From contig NZ_JADIJK010000012.1 in assembly GCF_017355205.1 (NCBI RefSeq), positions 102,200-166,199 on the forward strand: a stretch of DNA of 64,000 bases, read 5' to 3'. Position numbers and translations under genes: made by a program. Below the pieces are notes generated by a model. It was given only the letters and a program-made list of their open reading frames with translations, made no database searches and was not told the DNA's origin. This stretch comes from Bacillus sp. SD088 (GTDB lineage: Bacteria; Bacillota; Bacilli; Bacillales; Bacillaceae_C). Positions 55,801-64,000 of this stretch are shown piece after piece (within the stretch, counting starts at the first letter, position 1; each line of letters starts with the position of its first letter).

Positions 55801-56750
55801 ACATTTCTTATATTGAAGCCCATGGTACGGGAACGCAATTAGGAGATCCAATAGAAATGACTGCTTTGACTGATGCCTTTCGTCTGTCCACAGATAAAAA
55901 ACAATTTTGTTCGATTGGATCAGTTAAATCGAATATCGGGCATTTGTTTGCAGCTTCTGGGCTGGCAAGTATTGTTAAAACTTCCTTGATGTTAAAGCAT
56001 AAAAAAATCCCAGCAACGATTAATATTGAAAATTTGCACCGTAATATCAATTTTGAAGAGACACCTTTTTGGGTGAACAGACAATATAAAGATTGGCAAG
56101 TTGAAACAGTACCACGTCGTGCTGGTGTCAGTAATTTTGGTTTTTCTGGAACCAATGCTCATGTCATCTTAGAGGAATATATCGATTCTCAGGAAAGGGA
56201 ACGTGAAGACAAAGCTTATCCAATTATTTTTTCAGCACATTCGCTGCAAGAACTAGAGGATATCGTGAAGAAATATCATCTGTTTTTTACTAAACAAAAA
56301 GAATTGGATATAGCTGACGTAAGTTATACATTAGCGAGAGGAAGAGGGCATTATCCGTATCGGATGGCTTTCATTGTCAGGAATTTAGCGGAATTAGTGG
56401 AGAAATTAGATCGCTATCAATATACAACTAATTTGCTGGATAAGAGATATGTTGGGCTCGTGAAAATGGTCAATGGGTTAAATGCCAACCAATCTTGGAG
56501 AGATGTTACAACAGAAGAGCAACAACATTTGCAACAGATCACAAGTAATCTCCTTGACTCATTCCAACAACAAAGTGAAAAGAACCGAGAACCTTTGCTG
56601 GAAAAAATATGTAATCTATATGTTCGCGGAGCTGATCCACAATGGGAAACACTTTTTGAGAAAGAGACATTTAAGCGGGTAAGCTTACCTATTTATCCAT
56701 TTAGAGCGACAAGATGCTGGCCGGAAACAAATGATCAAGTAAAAGGGTGA
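52863..56750 (+). CDS. Hybrid loading/PKS protein: FAAL - ACP - ketosynthase
   Basis: A 1295-residue protein that activates a fatty acid and starts chain extension. Residues 1-575 are a fatty acyl-AMP ligase (IQFSSGSTGAPKGVVLTHQN, WLRTGDLGF, MIILNGQNYFPNDLEQ). An ACP follows (600-665) with the phosphopantetheine Ser624 in DYGVNSLLL. A ketosynthase (about 675-1100) has DSACSSSM (Cys854), EAHGTGTQLGDP (His near 987) and SNIGHLFAASG (His near 1027). About 190 residues after the KS form a linker with no acyltransferase; the trans-acting enzyme at 49881 must serve. The layout equals the N-terminal third of mycosubtilin/iturin synthetase A. GAAAGGAGG precedes the TTG start. Confidence 0.93.
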   Translation: MPEQIDIPYTTLTDIFIDKEDEKEKGVSFILNKTDEEFYSYDSILRKAKKLLGFLQNKGLKPKDHVVLQLANNKEFILTFWACVLGGMIPVPIIAEEVDEHRRKLFNVLKTLEDAFVIGRSTSLKKIEDFAYRKGQDVQLIQNSYLEIEEAIAYAHDGDVYTETKPEDIAFIQFSSGSTGAPKGVVLTHQNLLTNMDAIISGAQIAEDDVLVSWMPLTHDMGLIGCHLTVTSMNVMQYSMNPLLFVRRPALWLKKIDEHQATIISSPNFGLEYSMKAMDRHQEQFDFSSIRIIINGAEPISVSICEQFLQRTSVFGMNPNAMFPVYGMAEASLAIAFPLINEQMNSVIVDRSKLKVGDRVQYLQDHEKENASSYADEGFAVKNCEIRICDEEDNLLDEDRLGLIQIKGPNVTPGYYRNPEANEKQFTQDGWLRTGDLGFFHQRRLIVVGREKEMIILNGQNYFPNDLEQVAGELESIDENKIVMTSAHVKGTSSEKVVAFVVHKGDIDTFVPLSLQLRSHISRSCGVTLDEIVPVAKIPKTSSGKPMRFKLRDEFENGEFNEVLKQCSLLAGQEQHDSKGKYNENSGKNKRQDVAKEILRICREVSPDLNLGLTDHFFDYGVNSLLLNQIAARIEEVYAVDLPGEIFFKYPSVNQVAAYICGEEKPIQVNALRDHIDGAKDRADIAIIGMAATVPGALDISEFFGNLCGGVESVGSIPPKRRADIEAYLNSAQVEGEVDPQNAGYLYEIDKFDYHFFKILKKEAIAMSPAQRLFLQTAYSSLEDAGYGGTALKSSNTGVYVGYLADVNGHQYQDILRQSADSQTATGLLSSNISGRVSYFMDFKGPSMNIDSACSSSMVALQHACTAIRNGDCDQAIVGGVEIKTVPIKKEKRVGFESTDGHTRPFADEGDGTGEGEGVVSILIKPYKKAIEDKDNIYSVIRGIGVNQDGYSVGISAPNPAAQTELVHHTLEKTGLRAEDISYIEAHGTGTQLGDPIEMTALTDAFRLSTDKKQFCSIGSVKSNIGHLFAASGLASIVKTSLMLKHKKIPATINIENLHRNINFEETPFWVNRQYKDWQVETVPRRAGVSNFGFSGTNAHVILEEYIDSQEREREDKAYPIIFSAHSLQELEDIVKKYHLFFTKQKELDIADVSYTLARGRGHYPYRMAFIVRNLAELVEKLDRYQYTTNLLDKRYVGLVKMVNGLNANQSWRDVTTEEQQHLQQITSNLLDSFQQQSEKNREPLLEKICNLYVRGADPQWETLFEKETFKRVSLPIYPFRATRCWPETNDQVKG

Positions 56751-56755
56751 TGAGG

Positions 56756-59700
56756 ATGTTGGATTACGAAAGGATTGTCAATAGACTAACAACAATGGTT
56801 GAGACAACCGCAAGAATGGAGCCAGGTGAAATCAATGAATTTGAAAATTTAATTGAACTTGGCGCAGATTCTATGATTCTCACAGATGTCAATGGATTGA
56901 TTAGAGAGGAATTTGGTGTGGAAATTCCCATGACCTTATTTTTCTCCGATCTAACCTCTATACGAGAAATAGCTGATTATATTTATCAACAGCAAGAAGC
57001 AAGCAGTCCAGTTGTGAGTCAAGAAGAGGTTGTAGAGGAACAAGCTGAGACAGAGGAAATTGAACCAATCGAAAATCAGCAAAGACAAACGGTCATGGAT
57101 GAGGTGTGGGCAGCAAAAGAACAGTTCAGTTCAGCTCCAGTGAGTTCGAGTGATAATGGATTACAGCAGTTATTTTCTCAACAATTAGCGGTGATCAATC
57201 AGCAGCTTCAGCTTCTGTCTCCTCAACAGGAAGTAGCAGCGACAGTGGTTAAAGCGCCGGATCCCGTGGCTCAAGACCGAAACGAGCCAAAACCGTCCTC
57301 TGCTTCTCCACGTTCAGTTGTGGAGAAGCCGGAAAAAAGGGTGGAGACGAAACAAAAATCATATGTACCATTCCAAAAATTAAATTTAGCGAGAAAAGAT
57401 AAAGATCCGAAGCAAGAACAGCAGTTACAGGAGTTAATTCAAAAATATAATCAAAAAACGCCTTCCTCCAAACAGTATGCTGAAAACTATCGAAATGTTT
57501 ATGCGGACTGGAGAAATATCGCCGGTTTTAAGCCGAATATTAAGGAAATGGTATATCAGCTAGTCTTTGAAGATAGCAAAGGGTCTCGTATTACGGATAT
57601 AGATGGCAATGAATATATAGATTTAGCAATGGATTTTGGTGTGAGCCTATTTGGTCATAATCCAGATTTTATCAAAAACGCGATTGTCGAAGAAACAGCT
57701 CAAGGTTTTCCGCTCAGCTTAATCTCGCGTTTATCAGGTGAAGTTGCCCAGTTGATTTCCGAGATGACGGGCGTAGAGAGAGTTTCCTTTTTTAATTCGG
57801 GAACAGAAGCTGTGATGGTCGCGATTAGATTAGCCCGCGCGATTACAGGTAAGGATAAAATCGTCATTTTCTCCGGTTCGTATCACGGTACATTTGATGG
57901 TGTGCTGGGGATGGATGCTATGTCCAAGGAAAAAGGCGCAGCTTCCCCGATCGCAGGCGGCATTCTCCAAAGTTATATCGATGGTCTATATGTTCTTGAG
58001 TATGGTCACCCTGAGTCGCTAGCGTTTATTGAAGAACATCGTGATGAGATTGCCGGTGTCCTTGTAGAGCCTGTACAAAGTAGAAGACCAGATTTACAAC
58101 CGAGAGAGTTTCTCCATCAATTAAGAGATGTAACATTGAAGACTGGAATCCAGTTAATTTTTGATGAAATGATCCTTGGTTTCCGTCTTGGTCCTGGAGG
58201 TGCCCAGCAGTTTTTCAACGTAGAAGCGGATCTTGTCACTTACGGAAAAATCGTTGGCGGTGGAATGCCGATCGGGATTGTCGCCGGAAAACACGAGGTG
58301 ATGGACTGTCTAGATGGTGGGATGTGGCATTATGGAGACGAATCAACACCTCCTTTTGAAAATAAAAGGACCTTTGCAGGAGGAACCTTCTGTCACCATC
58401 CATTGACAATGGCCGCAGCAAAAGCAGTATTGCTTAAAATAAAGGAAGAAAGTCATGATATTTATCCAGCTCTTGCGGCGAAAACCAAATATCTTGCGGA
58501 CACATTAAATGAATTCTTCCAAGAACATGAGGTTCCAGCTGAAATTGTCTATTGTGAATCATTGTTCCGCTTTGTGTTAAGGGGAAATATGGAACTCTTT
58601 TATTATCATCTGCTGTCAGAGGGAGTGTATATTTGGGAAGGGCGAAATTGTTTCTTGTCAGCTGCCCATACAGATGATGATATCGAAGATGTGATTCGGA
58701 TTGTGAAAGAAACTTGTTTGAAAATGAAAACTGTCTTTTTTGCGAAAAAGAGTGAGGACTCAAAAAAAAACAATAAAGTTCCTTTAACTCATCAACAACA
58801 AGAGATGCTGGCCTCTGAAGTCGTTCATCCAAGCACGAGTGCCTTTAATCAACCTGTTTTATTAAATATTCAAGGAACTCTCGATCGACAAGCATTAGAA
58901 CAAGCACTCCGATCCATCTCGAAAAGACATGAAGCTTTACGGTATACAGTGTCCGATGATTTAGAGTGTTTAAAGGTTGGGGAACCAGCTAAGCTCGACT
59001 TAACAGAGCTGGAGGTTCGTTCTGAAGAGGAGCAGGAAGTGATAAGTGATTGCATCCATACTTCCCTAGATGTTCAGAATGGTCCATTAATCAAAGTTTT
59101 TCTCTTACAACCTCCTGATCAGCAAGAGCAAACGAAACTACTCGTGATTGCGCATCATCTTATTATGGATGGATGGTCGATTTCCGTCTTTTGTGAGGAA
59201 TTGATTGAAGCGTACAATAGTCAATTGCAAAATCGCGCACCGAGCTTTCGTGAAGTATTGCCATACAGTGAATATAGGAGACAAAGGGAAAATGTATTAC
59301 AAAGTATTGATGAGGAAAAAATCAAAAGCTTTTGGAGAGAGTATTTACCAAGCTATCCTACCCGGTTGCGTCTTCCACAACGGGATCCGTTGACAATGTC
59401 GGAGCATAACAAAGAAGGAAGTCGATTCACGTATCGTCTAGATGCTGCTTTTCTTAAAAAAATACGAAAGCTTGCAGCCAATGTAAAAAGTAGTCCTTTC
59501 CTTGTGCTGCTCACGACGTATCAATTTATGCTAAGGGAAATTTCGCAACAGAACGATTTTATGATTGGTGTTCCGATTGCAGGACAACAAGCGTGTGCGA
59601 CGAGATCCTTAATTGGTGATTGTGTGTCAATGGTGCCACTCCATGTGCAACTTAATCAGGACAGCAATATGGCGACAGCAGTGGCTAAGAATCAAGCGAT

Positions 59701-62700
59701 CTTCCAAAAATTTGAGAAGATGCATCATGCAACACTGTATGATTTCACGGGAAATGAAGATTTTGTCCAACCCGAATTAACGATTTTATTTAATATGGAT
59801 CGCATGCCAAAAAATAACCATTTTCTTGGGACAGAGACGGAATTATTACCGATTCAAGTGCAAAATGTAGGATATGATCTGTTCTTTAATTTGACCGAAT
59901 TTCAAGGGGAAATTATTTTCGATATTGACTTTAATACGAATAAAATCTCCGAAGCAATGGTTACGAGATGGATGCAGCTATATATTGATTTGTTGGAACA
60001 GATCTGTAACCAGCCTGGCTTTTCGTTGTATGAATTAGACGTTTATTCAGAAGAAGATGAAAAGATTAGGAAACAGGCGATTGAACAAGGAAATTGGGAT
60101 GAATTATCCAAAACCTTGCAAATAAATGAGCAAGATATGGAGATTAACGCCGCCAATTTTACGGCCTATGTTTTAAGTGAGGAAGGAAAGCCAGTCCCCA
60201 CGAATAGCTATGGATTGTTGTATATCGGTTCCGATCGTTTAGCGCTCTATCCTACAGGCTGGATTGCTAGATTTACGGCCAATAGAGAATTGGAACTGTT
60301 TGGACCAGAAGAACGGTGTTTTTATGAAGGAAAAACATTTGTGAGTCTCTGGTTAGTAGAACAGGTGATTCGGAAACATCCAGATATCTGTGAAGTAACG
60401 GTAAAACGAACCCGAGATCAACAGAGTTTGGAAGCTTATATCACCTGGGCGACGGATGAAGGGGCAAAAAGTGATCTGCCTAAATGGTGTCAAAGCAAAC
60501 TTCCTTTTGCTTTTATTCCTCACAGGTTTTATCAAGAGGTCGGTGATGGACAAGCCGCCATTTTACTTGAATTTACGAATGAAGCATTGAATCATGAAGA
60601 ACAAATTGTTTTTGATATAGTCAAAGATTTAATTGGAAATGGACATTTTCATAAAGACGACCATCTGATGTCACTTGGCATGAACTCATTAAACTTATTG
60701 AAATTGATTTCAACATTGCAGGAAGTTTATGATGGCATTCGCATTCCGATGTCCATGCTAGTGGAGGAATTGACTGTCGAAAATATTGCTAAGACGATTC
60801 ATGCATTAGGAGAGGAAGGACAAGCAGAAGCGATCCCGCAAATTGCGTCTGCCGCTCATTATGAAACGTCCGCTCCCCAACAGAGAATGTATGTGATTCA
60901 TACATTAAATAAAGAAAGTCTGAATTATAATCTTCCATCTGTTGTCAAAGTAGCAGGGGAGTTTGATATAGAAAAATTTAAAGCAGCGGCAAATGCTTGT
61001 CTACAGAGACATGAAATTTTAAGAACGACGTATGAACAGGTAGATGGAGAAATCGTTCAAATTGTCAATGAGCAAGTTGAATTGCCGGTTGATTTTAAAG
61101 AAATAACGACAGAGGTAGCGGAAGGCGAGCTCATTCAGCAAATGACAGCGGAATTTGTCCGCCCATTTGATCTACAGAAAGCACCATTAATGCGAATGAA
61201 GATTGTGAAAAGAAGTGAACAGCTTCATTATATCTTTTTCGATTTTCATCATATTAGTTTTGACGGATCAAGTGCACTTATTTTTGCCGAGGAAATGATG
61301 TCCGCTTATCAGGATAAGGTCTTAGCTCCGCTTCCAATTCAATATAAGGATTTCGCTCACTGGCAAAATAAACAGGAGCAATCCGAAGAGATGAAATCTC
61401 AACAACAGTATTGGCAGGAGCTATTGCAGACGGCTTCACTTAACTGTGGATTTCCGACTGATTTTACACGTCCATTAGAAAGAACCTATGCAGGCAATAC
61501 GATTGAATATCAATTAGATCAAAAGCTAAAAGCGCGGATAACAGACTTTTGCCGGGAACGGGAATGTACACCGTATAGCTTCTTCCTATCGACTTTGAAC
61601 ATCCTTGTATCGATTTATTCAGGTCAAGCAGATGTGACGATTGGGACATTGGTTCATGGACGGAATCATCGGGATATAGAAGGTTTAATCGGGATGTTTG
61701 TCAATACATTGCCGATGGTTCATTCGGTTCCCTCCGAACAAACCTATGACGAATATGTAAAACATGTACAAAAATCTGTGATGCAAACATTTGCTCATGC
61801 AGATGTTCCGTTTGATCAGATTGTCGAGTTAGCTGGAACAAAAAATGATATTGGCCGCAATCCTCTGTTCGATGTGATGTTTTCTTATCAAGACTTTGAC
61901 CAACTTTCTATTCATACTGATCAAGCAACATTTGAATATCAGGATTTATTGCCAGATGATAGCAAATTTGATACAGAGTTTGAAGTGATTGATCAGGAAG
62001 AAGGCTATACGATCACGCTGCAATATGCAACAGAGCTTTATAGAGAAGCAAGTATTCAGCGGATTCTGCAACACTTTGTCACATTGATTGACAAGGTATT
62101 GAGCAACCCGACTGCTAATTTGACAGAATACCAAATTTTGACGAAGCAAGAAAGACAGGAACTACTGCAATTCAATAATCAGGATCATTCTTATTCAGAA
62201 AAGACGATCATTGATCTATTCGAGAACTGGGCTGTCAAGACACCAGATAAGATTGCCGTGGTCGATGAGGAGCATGAGCTGACCTATCAGCAATTAAATG
62301 AACAAGCAAATCATATTGCTCGATTATACATGAATTTGGGCCTTGAAGAGGAAGACGTAGTCGGGATCATGCTTGAACGGTCACTGCAAATGATTAGTAG
62401 TGTCGTTGGGGCCTGGAAAGCTGGTGGAGCTTATTTACCACTTGATTTGGCTCATCCAATGCAACGAAGGATTGATATTTTACATGAAGCCAATGTGAAA
62501 TTTGTTGTGACACTATCTGAATATGTAGAAGATGAATTTAGAGAAGCCTATAAAGGGAAAATTATTTATTTGGATCAAATAGAGCAGGATCTATCCCATT
62601 CTTGTGAAAATCTAGGGAAGCAGGTATCACCGACTAATCTCGCCTATATTCTGTTCACCTCAGGCTCTACAGGAAAACCAAAAGGCGTGATGATCGAACA

Positions 62701-64000
62701 TCAAGGAATGTTAAATCACATTCTTGCAGAGCAGAACGATTTAAAGCTGGATGACAAGCTTGTGTTTGCGCAAAATGCGAATCAAACCTTTGATATCTCG
62801 GTTTGGCAGTTATTTGGACCGTTAGCGTTAGGTGGAAAAACAGTTATTTATGCTCAGCAAATTGTCTTAGAACCTGAAAAGTTTGTTCAGAAAATCGCAG
62901 CTGACCAAATTACTTTATTAGAGATTGTGCCGAGTTATTTAACGGTTATGTTAGATGAACTCGAAACGCAAAAGTACTCATTTCCATCATTGCAGTCGTT
63001 GATTATTACAGGGGAAACGGTCCCGCCGCATTTAGTTGAGCGCTGGTTTCAGTCTTATCCTGATATTGAGGTAATTAATGCCTATGGGCCAGCTGAAGCG
63101 TCGGATGATGTTAGTCAATACCGGCTATCGACAATGGCAGATGGGCTGTCACGGGTTCCGATTGGGCAACCTTTGCGTAATGTAAGAATTTATGTTTTGG
63201 ATAAATATAATCGTTTATGTCCGCCTGGTGTAGCCGGTGAGCTTTGTGTAGCGGGGATCGCTGTTGGGAGAGGATATGTGAATAGTCCTGAGAAAACGAG
63301 ACAAGTCTTCTGTGAGGATCCGTTTACCGAACGAAAAACGGAACGAGAAAGAAGAATGTATCGTACTGGAGACCTAGCTAGATGGTTACCAAATGGTCAA
63401 CTAGAATATTTAGGCCGTATGGATAATCAGGTCAAAATCCGCGGTTTTCGCATTGAACCAGGTGAAATTGAAGCCGTTATTCGTAAACAAATTGGTATAC
63501 AGGAAGTGGCAGTAGTAGCTAAAAAGGATCATGCAGATGATCTCTCCTTATGTGCTTACCTCGTCGCCAATGAAACGAGTGAAATCGAAAAGGATCATTT
63601 GAAAGCAGCGATCCGCAAAGAATTACCCGAATATATGGTGCCAGATCATTTTATGATGCTGGAACAATTACCTGTAACAAGCAACGGGAAATTAGATCAA
63701 AAGAGATTGCCAGATCCACAGTTTGATCGTGAAACGAGTATCTTGGAACCACGCTCAGAAACGGAAAGAGTTTTAGTGGGAATCTATCAAGATGTGCTTG
63801 GTGTCAAGCAGATCAGTGTTGATGATCATTTCTTTGAACAGGGGGGACACTCGTTAAAGGCAACAAAAGTGATGAATCAAATAGAAGTGCGACTTGGCAT
63901 TCGGCTTCCGTTAAAAACAATTTTTACTCATCCAACAGTGGAACAACTAGGACAACAGATTGAGCTTCATCCAACGGATGCAGATACTCAACCAATCACT
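56756..64000 (+). CDS. Hybrid synthetase: ACP - aminotransferase - C - relic A - PCP - C - A - PCP (3' end outside window)
   Basis: Open to the window end (2415 codons). Domains: ACP 1-85 (Ser near 39 in LGADSMIL); a Gln/Glu/Pro-rich linker to 220; a class III aminotransferase about 230-655 (FNSGTEAVMVAIRLARA, PLP Lys498 in YGKIVGG) that should aminate the beta carbon of the acyl chain; condensation domain 1 (about 670-1100, HHLIMDGWS near 800); a relic of an A domain (about 1132-1268); PCP (Ser near 1311, LGMNSLNLL); condensation 2 (about 1367-1798, HHISFDGSS); adenylation domain (about 1812-2322, FTSGSTGKPKGVM, YRTGDLARW, core A10 SNGKLDQKRLP); PCP (Ser2366, GGHSL). The ATG at 56756 is preferred because AAAGGG lies 8 nt upstream; it starts 5 bp after the stop of the FAAL protein. 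Confidence 0.93.
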   Translation, partial: MLDYERIVNRLTTMVETTARMEPGEINEFENLIELGADSMILTDVNGLIREEFGVEIPMTLFFSDLTSIREIADYIYQQQEASSPVVSQEEVVEEQAETEEIEPIENQQRQTVMDEVWAAKEQFSSAPVSSSDNGLQQLFSQQLAVINQQLQLLSPQQEVAATVVKAPDPVAQDRNEPKPSSASPRSVVEKPEKRVETKQKSYVPFQKLNLARKDKDPKQEQQLQELIQKYNQKTPSSKQYAENYRNVYADWRNIAGFKPNIKEMVYQLVFEDSKGSRITDIDGNEYIDLAMDFGVSLFGHNPDFIKNAIVEETAQGFPLSLISRLSGEVAQLISEMTGVERVSFFNSGTEAVMVAIRLARAITGKDKIVIFSGSYHGTFDGVLGMDAMSKEKGAASPIAGGILQSYIDGLYVLEYGHPESLAFIEEHRDEIAGVLVEPVQSRRPDLQPREFLHQLRDVTLKTGIQLIFDEMILGFRLGPGGAQQFFNVEADLVTYGKIVGGGMPIGIVAGKHEVMDCLDGGMWHYGDESTPPFENKRTFAGGTFCHHPLTMAAAKAVLLKIKEESHDIYPALAAKTKYLADTLNEFFQEHEVPAEIVYCESLFRFVLRGNMELFYYHLLSEGVYIWEGRNCFLSAAHTDDDIEDVIRIVKETCLKMKTVFFAKKSEDSKKNNKVPLTHQQQEMLASEVVHPSTSAFNQPVLLNIQGTLDRQALEQALRSISKRHEALRYTVSDDLECLKVGEPAKLDLTELEVRSEEEQEVISDCIHTSLDVQNGPLIKVFLLQPPDQQEQTKLLVIAHHLIMDGWSISVFCEELIEAYNSQLQNRAPSFREVLPYSEYRRQRENVLQSIDEEKIKSFWREYLPSYPTRLRLPQRDPLTMSEHNKEGSRFTYRLDAAFLKKIRKLAANVKSSPFLVLLTTYQFMLREISQQNDFMIGVPIAGQQACATRSLIGDCVSMVPLHVQLNQDSNMATAVAKNQAIFQKFEKMHHATLYDFTGNEDFVQPELTILFNMDRMPKNNHFLGTETELLPIQVQNVGYDLFFNLTEFQGEIIFDIDFNTNKISEAMVTRWMQLYIDLLEQICNQPGFSLYELDVYSEEDEKIRKQAIEQGNWDELSKTLQINEQDMEINAANFTAYVLSEEGKPVPTNSYGLLYIGSDRLALYPTGWIARFTANRELELFGPEERCFYEGKTFVSLWLVEQVIRKHPDICEVTVKRTRDQQSLEAYITWATDEGAKSDLPKWCQSKLPFAFIPHRFYQEVGDGQAAILLEFTNEALNHEEQIVFDIVKDLIGNGHFHKDDHLMSLGMNSLNLLKLISTLQEVYDGIRIPMSMLVEELTVENIAKTIHALGEEGQAEAIPQIASAAHYETSAPQQRMYVIHTLNKESLNYNLPSVVKVAGEFDIEKFKAAANACLQRHEILRTTYEQVDGEIVQIVNEQVELPVDFKEITTEVAEGELIQQMTAEFVRPFDLQKAPLMRMKIVKRSEQLHYIFFDFHHISFDGSSALIFAEEMMSAYQDKVLAPLPIQYKDFAHWQNKQEQSEEMKSQQQYWQELLQTASLNCGFPTDFTRPLERTYAGNTIEYQLDQKLKARITDFCRERECTPYSFFLSTLNILVSIYSGQADVTIGTLVHGRNHRDIEGLIGMFVNTLPMVHSVPSEQTYDEYVKHVQKSVMQTFAHADVPFDQIVELAGTKNDIGRNPLFDVMFSYQDFDQLSIHTDQATFEYQDLLPDDSKFDTEFEVIDQEEGYTITLQYATELYREASIQRILQHFVTLIDKVLSNPTANLTEYQILTKQERQELLQFNNQDHSYSEKTIIDLFENWAVKTPDKIAVVDEEHELTYQQLNEQANHIARLYMNLGLEEEDVVGIMLERSLQMISSVVGAWKAGGAYLPLDLAHPMQRRIDILHEANVKFVVTLSEYVEDEFREAYKGKIIYLDQIEQDLSHSCENLGKQVSPTNLAYILFTSGSTGKPKGVMIEHQGMLNHILAEQNDLKLDDKLVFAQNANQTFDISVWQLFGPLALGGKTVIYAQQIVLEPEKFVQKIAADQITLLEIVPSYLTVMLDELETQKYSFPSLQSLIITGETVPPHLVERWFQSYPDIEVINAYGPAEASDDVSQYRLSTMADGLSRVPIGQPLRNVRIYVLDKYNRLCPPGVAGELCVAGIAVGRGYVNSPEKTRQVFCEDPFTERKTERERRMYRTGDLARWLPNGQLEYLGRMDNQVKIRGFRIEPGEIEAVIRKQIGIQEVAVVAKKDHADDLSLCAYLVANETSEIEKDHLKAAIRKELPEYMVPDHFMMLEQLPVTSNGKLDQKRLPDPQFDRETSILEPRSETERVLVGIYQDVLGVKQISVDDHFFEQGGHSLKATKVMNQIEVRLGIRLPLKTIFTHPTVEQLGQQIELHPTDADTQPIT

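Noticed and set aside
56740..56760. A frameshift splitting one synthetase A into two proteins
   Set aside because: The two frames differ, but the FAAL protein ends in a normal linker and the next gene has its own ribosome binding site and start 5 bp later, so two separate genes are the simpler reading. Comparison with relatives would settle it.

Overview
The window is chromosomal DNA of a low-GC, spore-forming member of the Bacillaceae (Bacillota). This rests on the style of the ribosome binding sites (AGGAGG), the frequent TTG/GTG starts, and homologues typical of Bacillus: a YjcZ-type small protein, a YozB/CtaM-type DUF420 protein, a KatE-type catalase, a LytR-CpsA-Psr protein with LysM, a PAS sensor kinase of the sporulation-kinase type and a rhamnose operon. 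I could not assign a species. I saw no rRNA, tRNA or CRISPR array.

Layout. 1-1284: end of a sulfate-assimilation operon (sat, cysC). 1527-4655: a methionine-synthase-like gene whose upstream region holds a good promoter followed by what looks like a truncated S-box, then an unusual DeoR-HTH/NosL-like regulator paired with a His-rich YtkA-like lipoprotein. 5154-8118: a frameshifted DUF4367 gene, an LCP cell-wall protein and a nucleotidyltransferase. 8402-12175: a large secreted protein with two lamin-tail-like domains, a metallophosphoesterase domain and a FIMAH-like C-terminus. 12384-13513: an hscC (Hsp70)/DUF1266 pseudogene. 13742-16918: a TetR regulator and NmrA-like reductase that share a 14-bp operator-like site, a flavin reductase and a CtaM-like protein. 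17666-19084: a phosphohexomutase. 19343-26019: an oligopeptide-type ABC importer with fused ATPases, permeases with long N-terminal membrane extensions, and a substrate-binding lipoprotein that appears circularly permuted. 26397-32414: L-rhamnose catabolism (aldolase/dehydrogenase, kinase, isomerase, DeoR regulator). 32529-44992: mixed housekeeping genes (PHP phosphatase, lipase, sensor kinase, aconitase-like enzyme, MBL hydrolase, catalase, acetyltransferase, DUF1906 protein).

45592-64000 (runs off the window) is a hybrid PKS/NRPS gene cluster resembling the iturin/mycosubtilin type: Sfp phosphopantetheinyl transferase, FtsX/LolD-type ABC exporter, trans-acting malonyl transferase, type II thioesterase, an EctB-like diaminobutyrate aminotransferase, a FAAL-ACP-KS protein, and a second megaenzyme ACP-aminotransferase-C-(relic A)-PCP-C-A-PCP. 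The logic is activation of a fatty acid, one malonyl extension, beta-amination, then peptide assembly. The pocket of the first intact adenylation domain resembles Orn/Dab codes, which fits the aminotransferase gene, so the product may be an iturin-like lipopeptide beginning with diaminobutyrate.

The intergenic regions are full of short non-coding repeats: seven copies of a roughly 120-220 bp element with GGCTGGGACA/TGTCCCAGCC ends, three copies of a second element with GTTCAAAA/TTTTGAAC ends, a 38-bp perfect inverted repeat with a 7-nt loop, and several sequences related to a hairpin-rich element that recalls IS200/IS605 ends. Some of these appear to have damaged regulatory regions.
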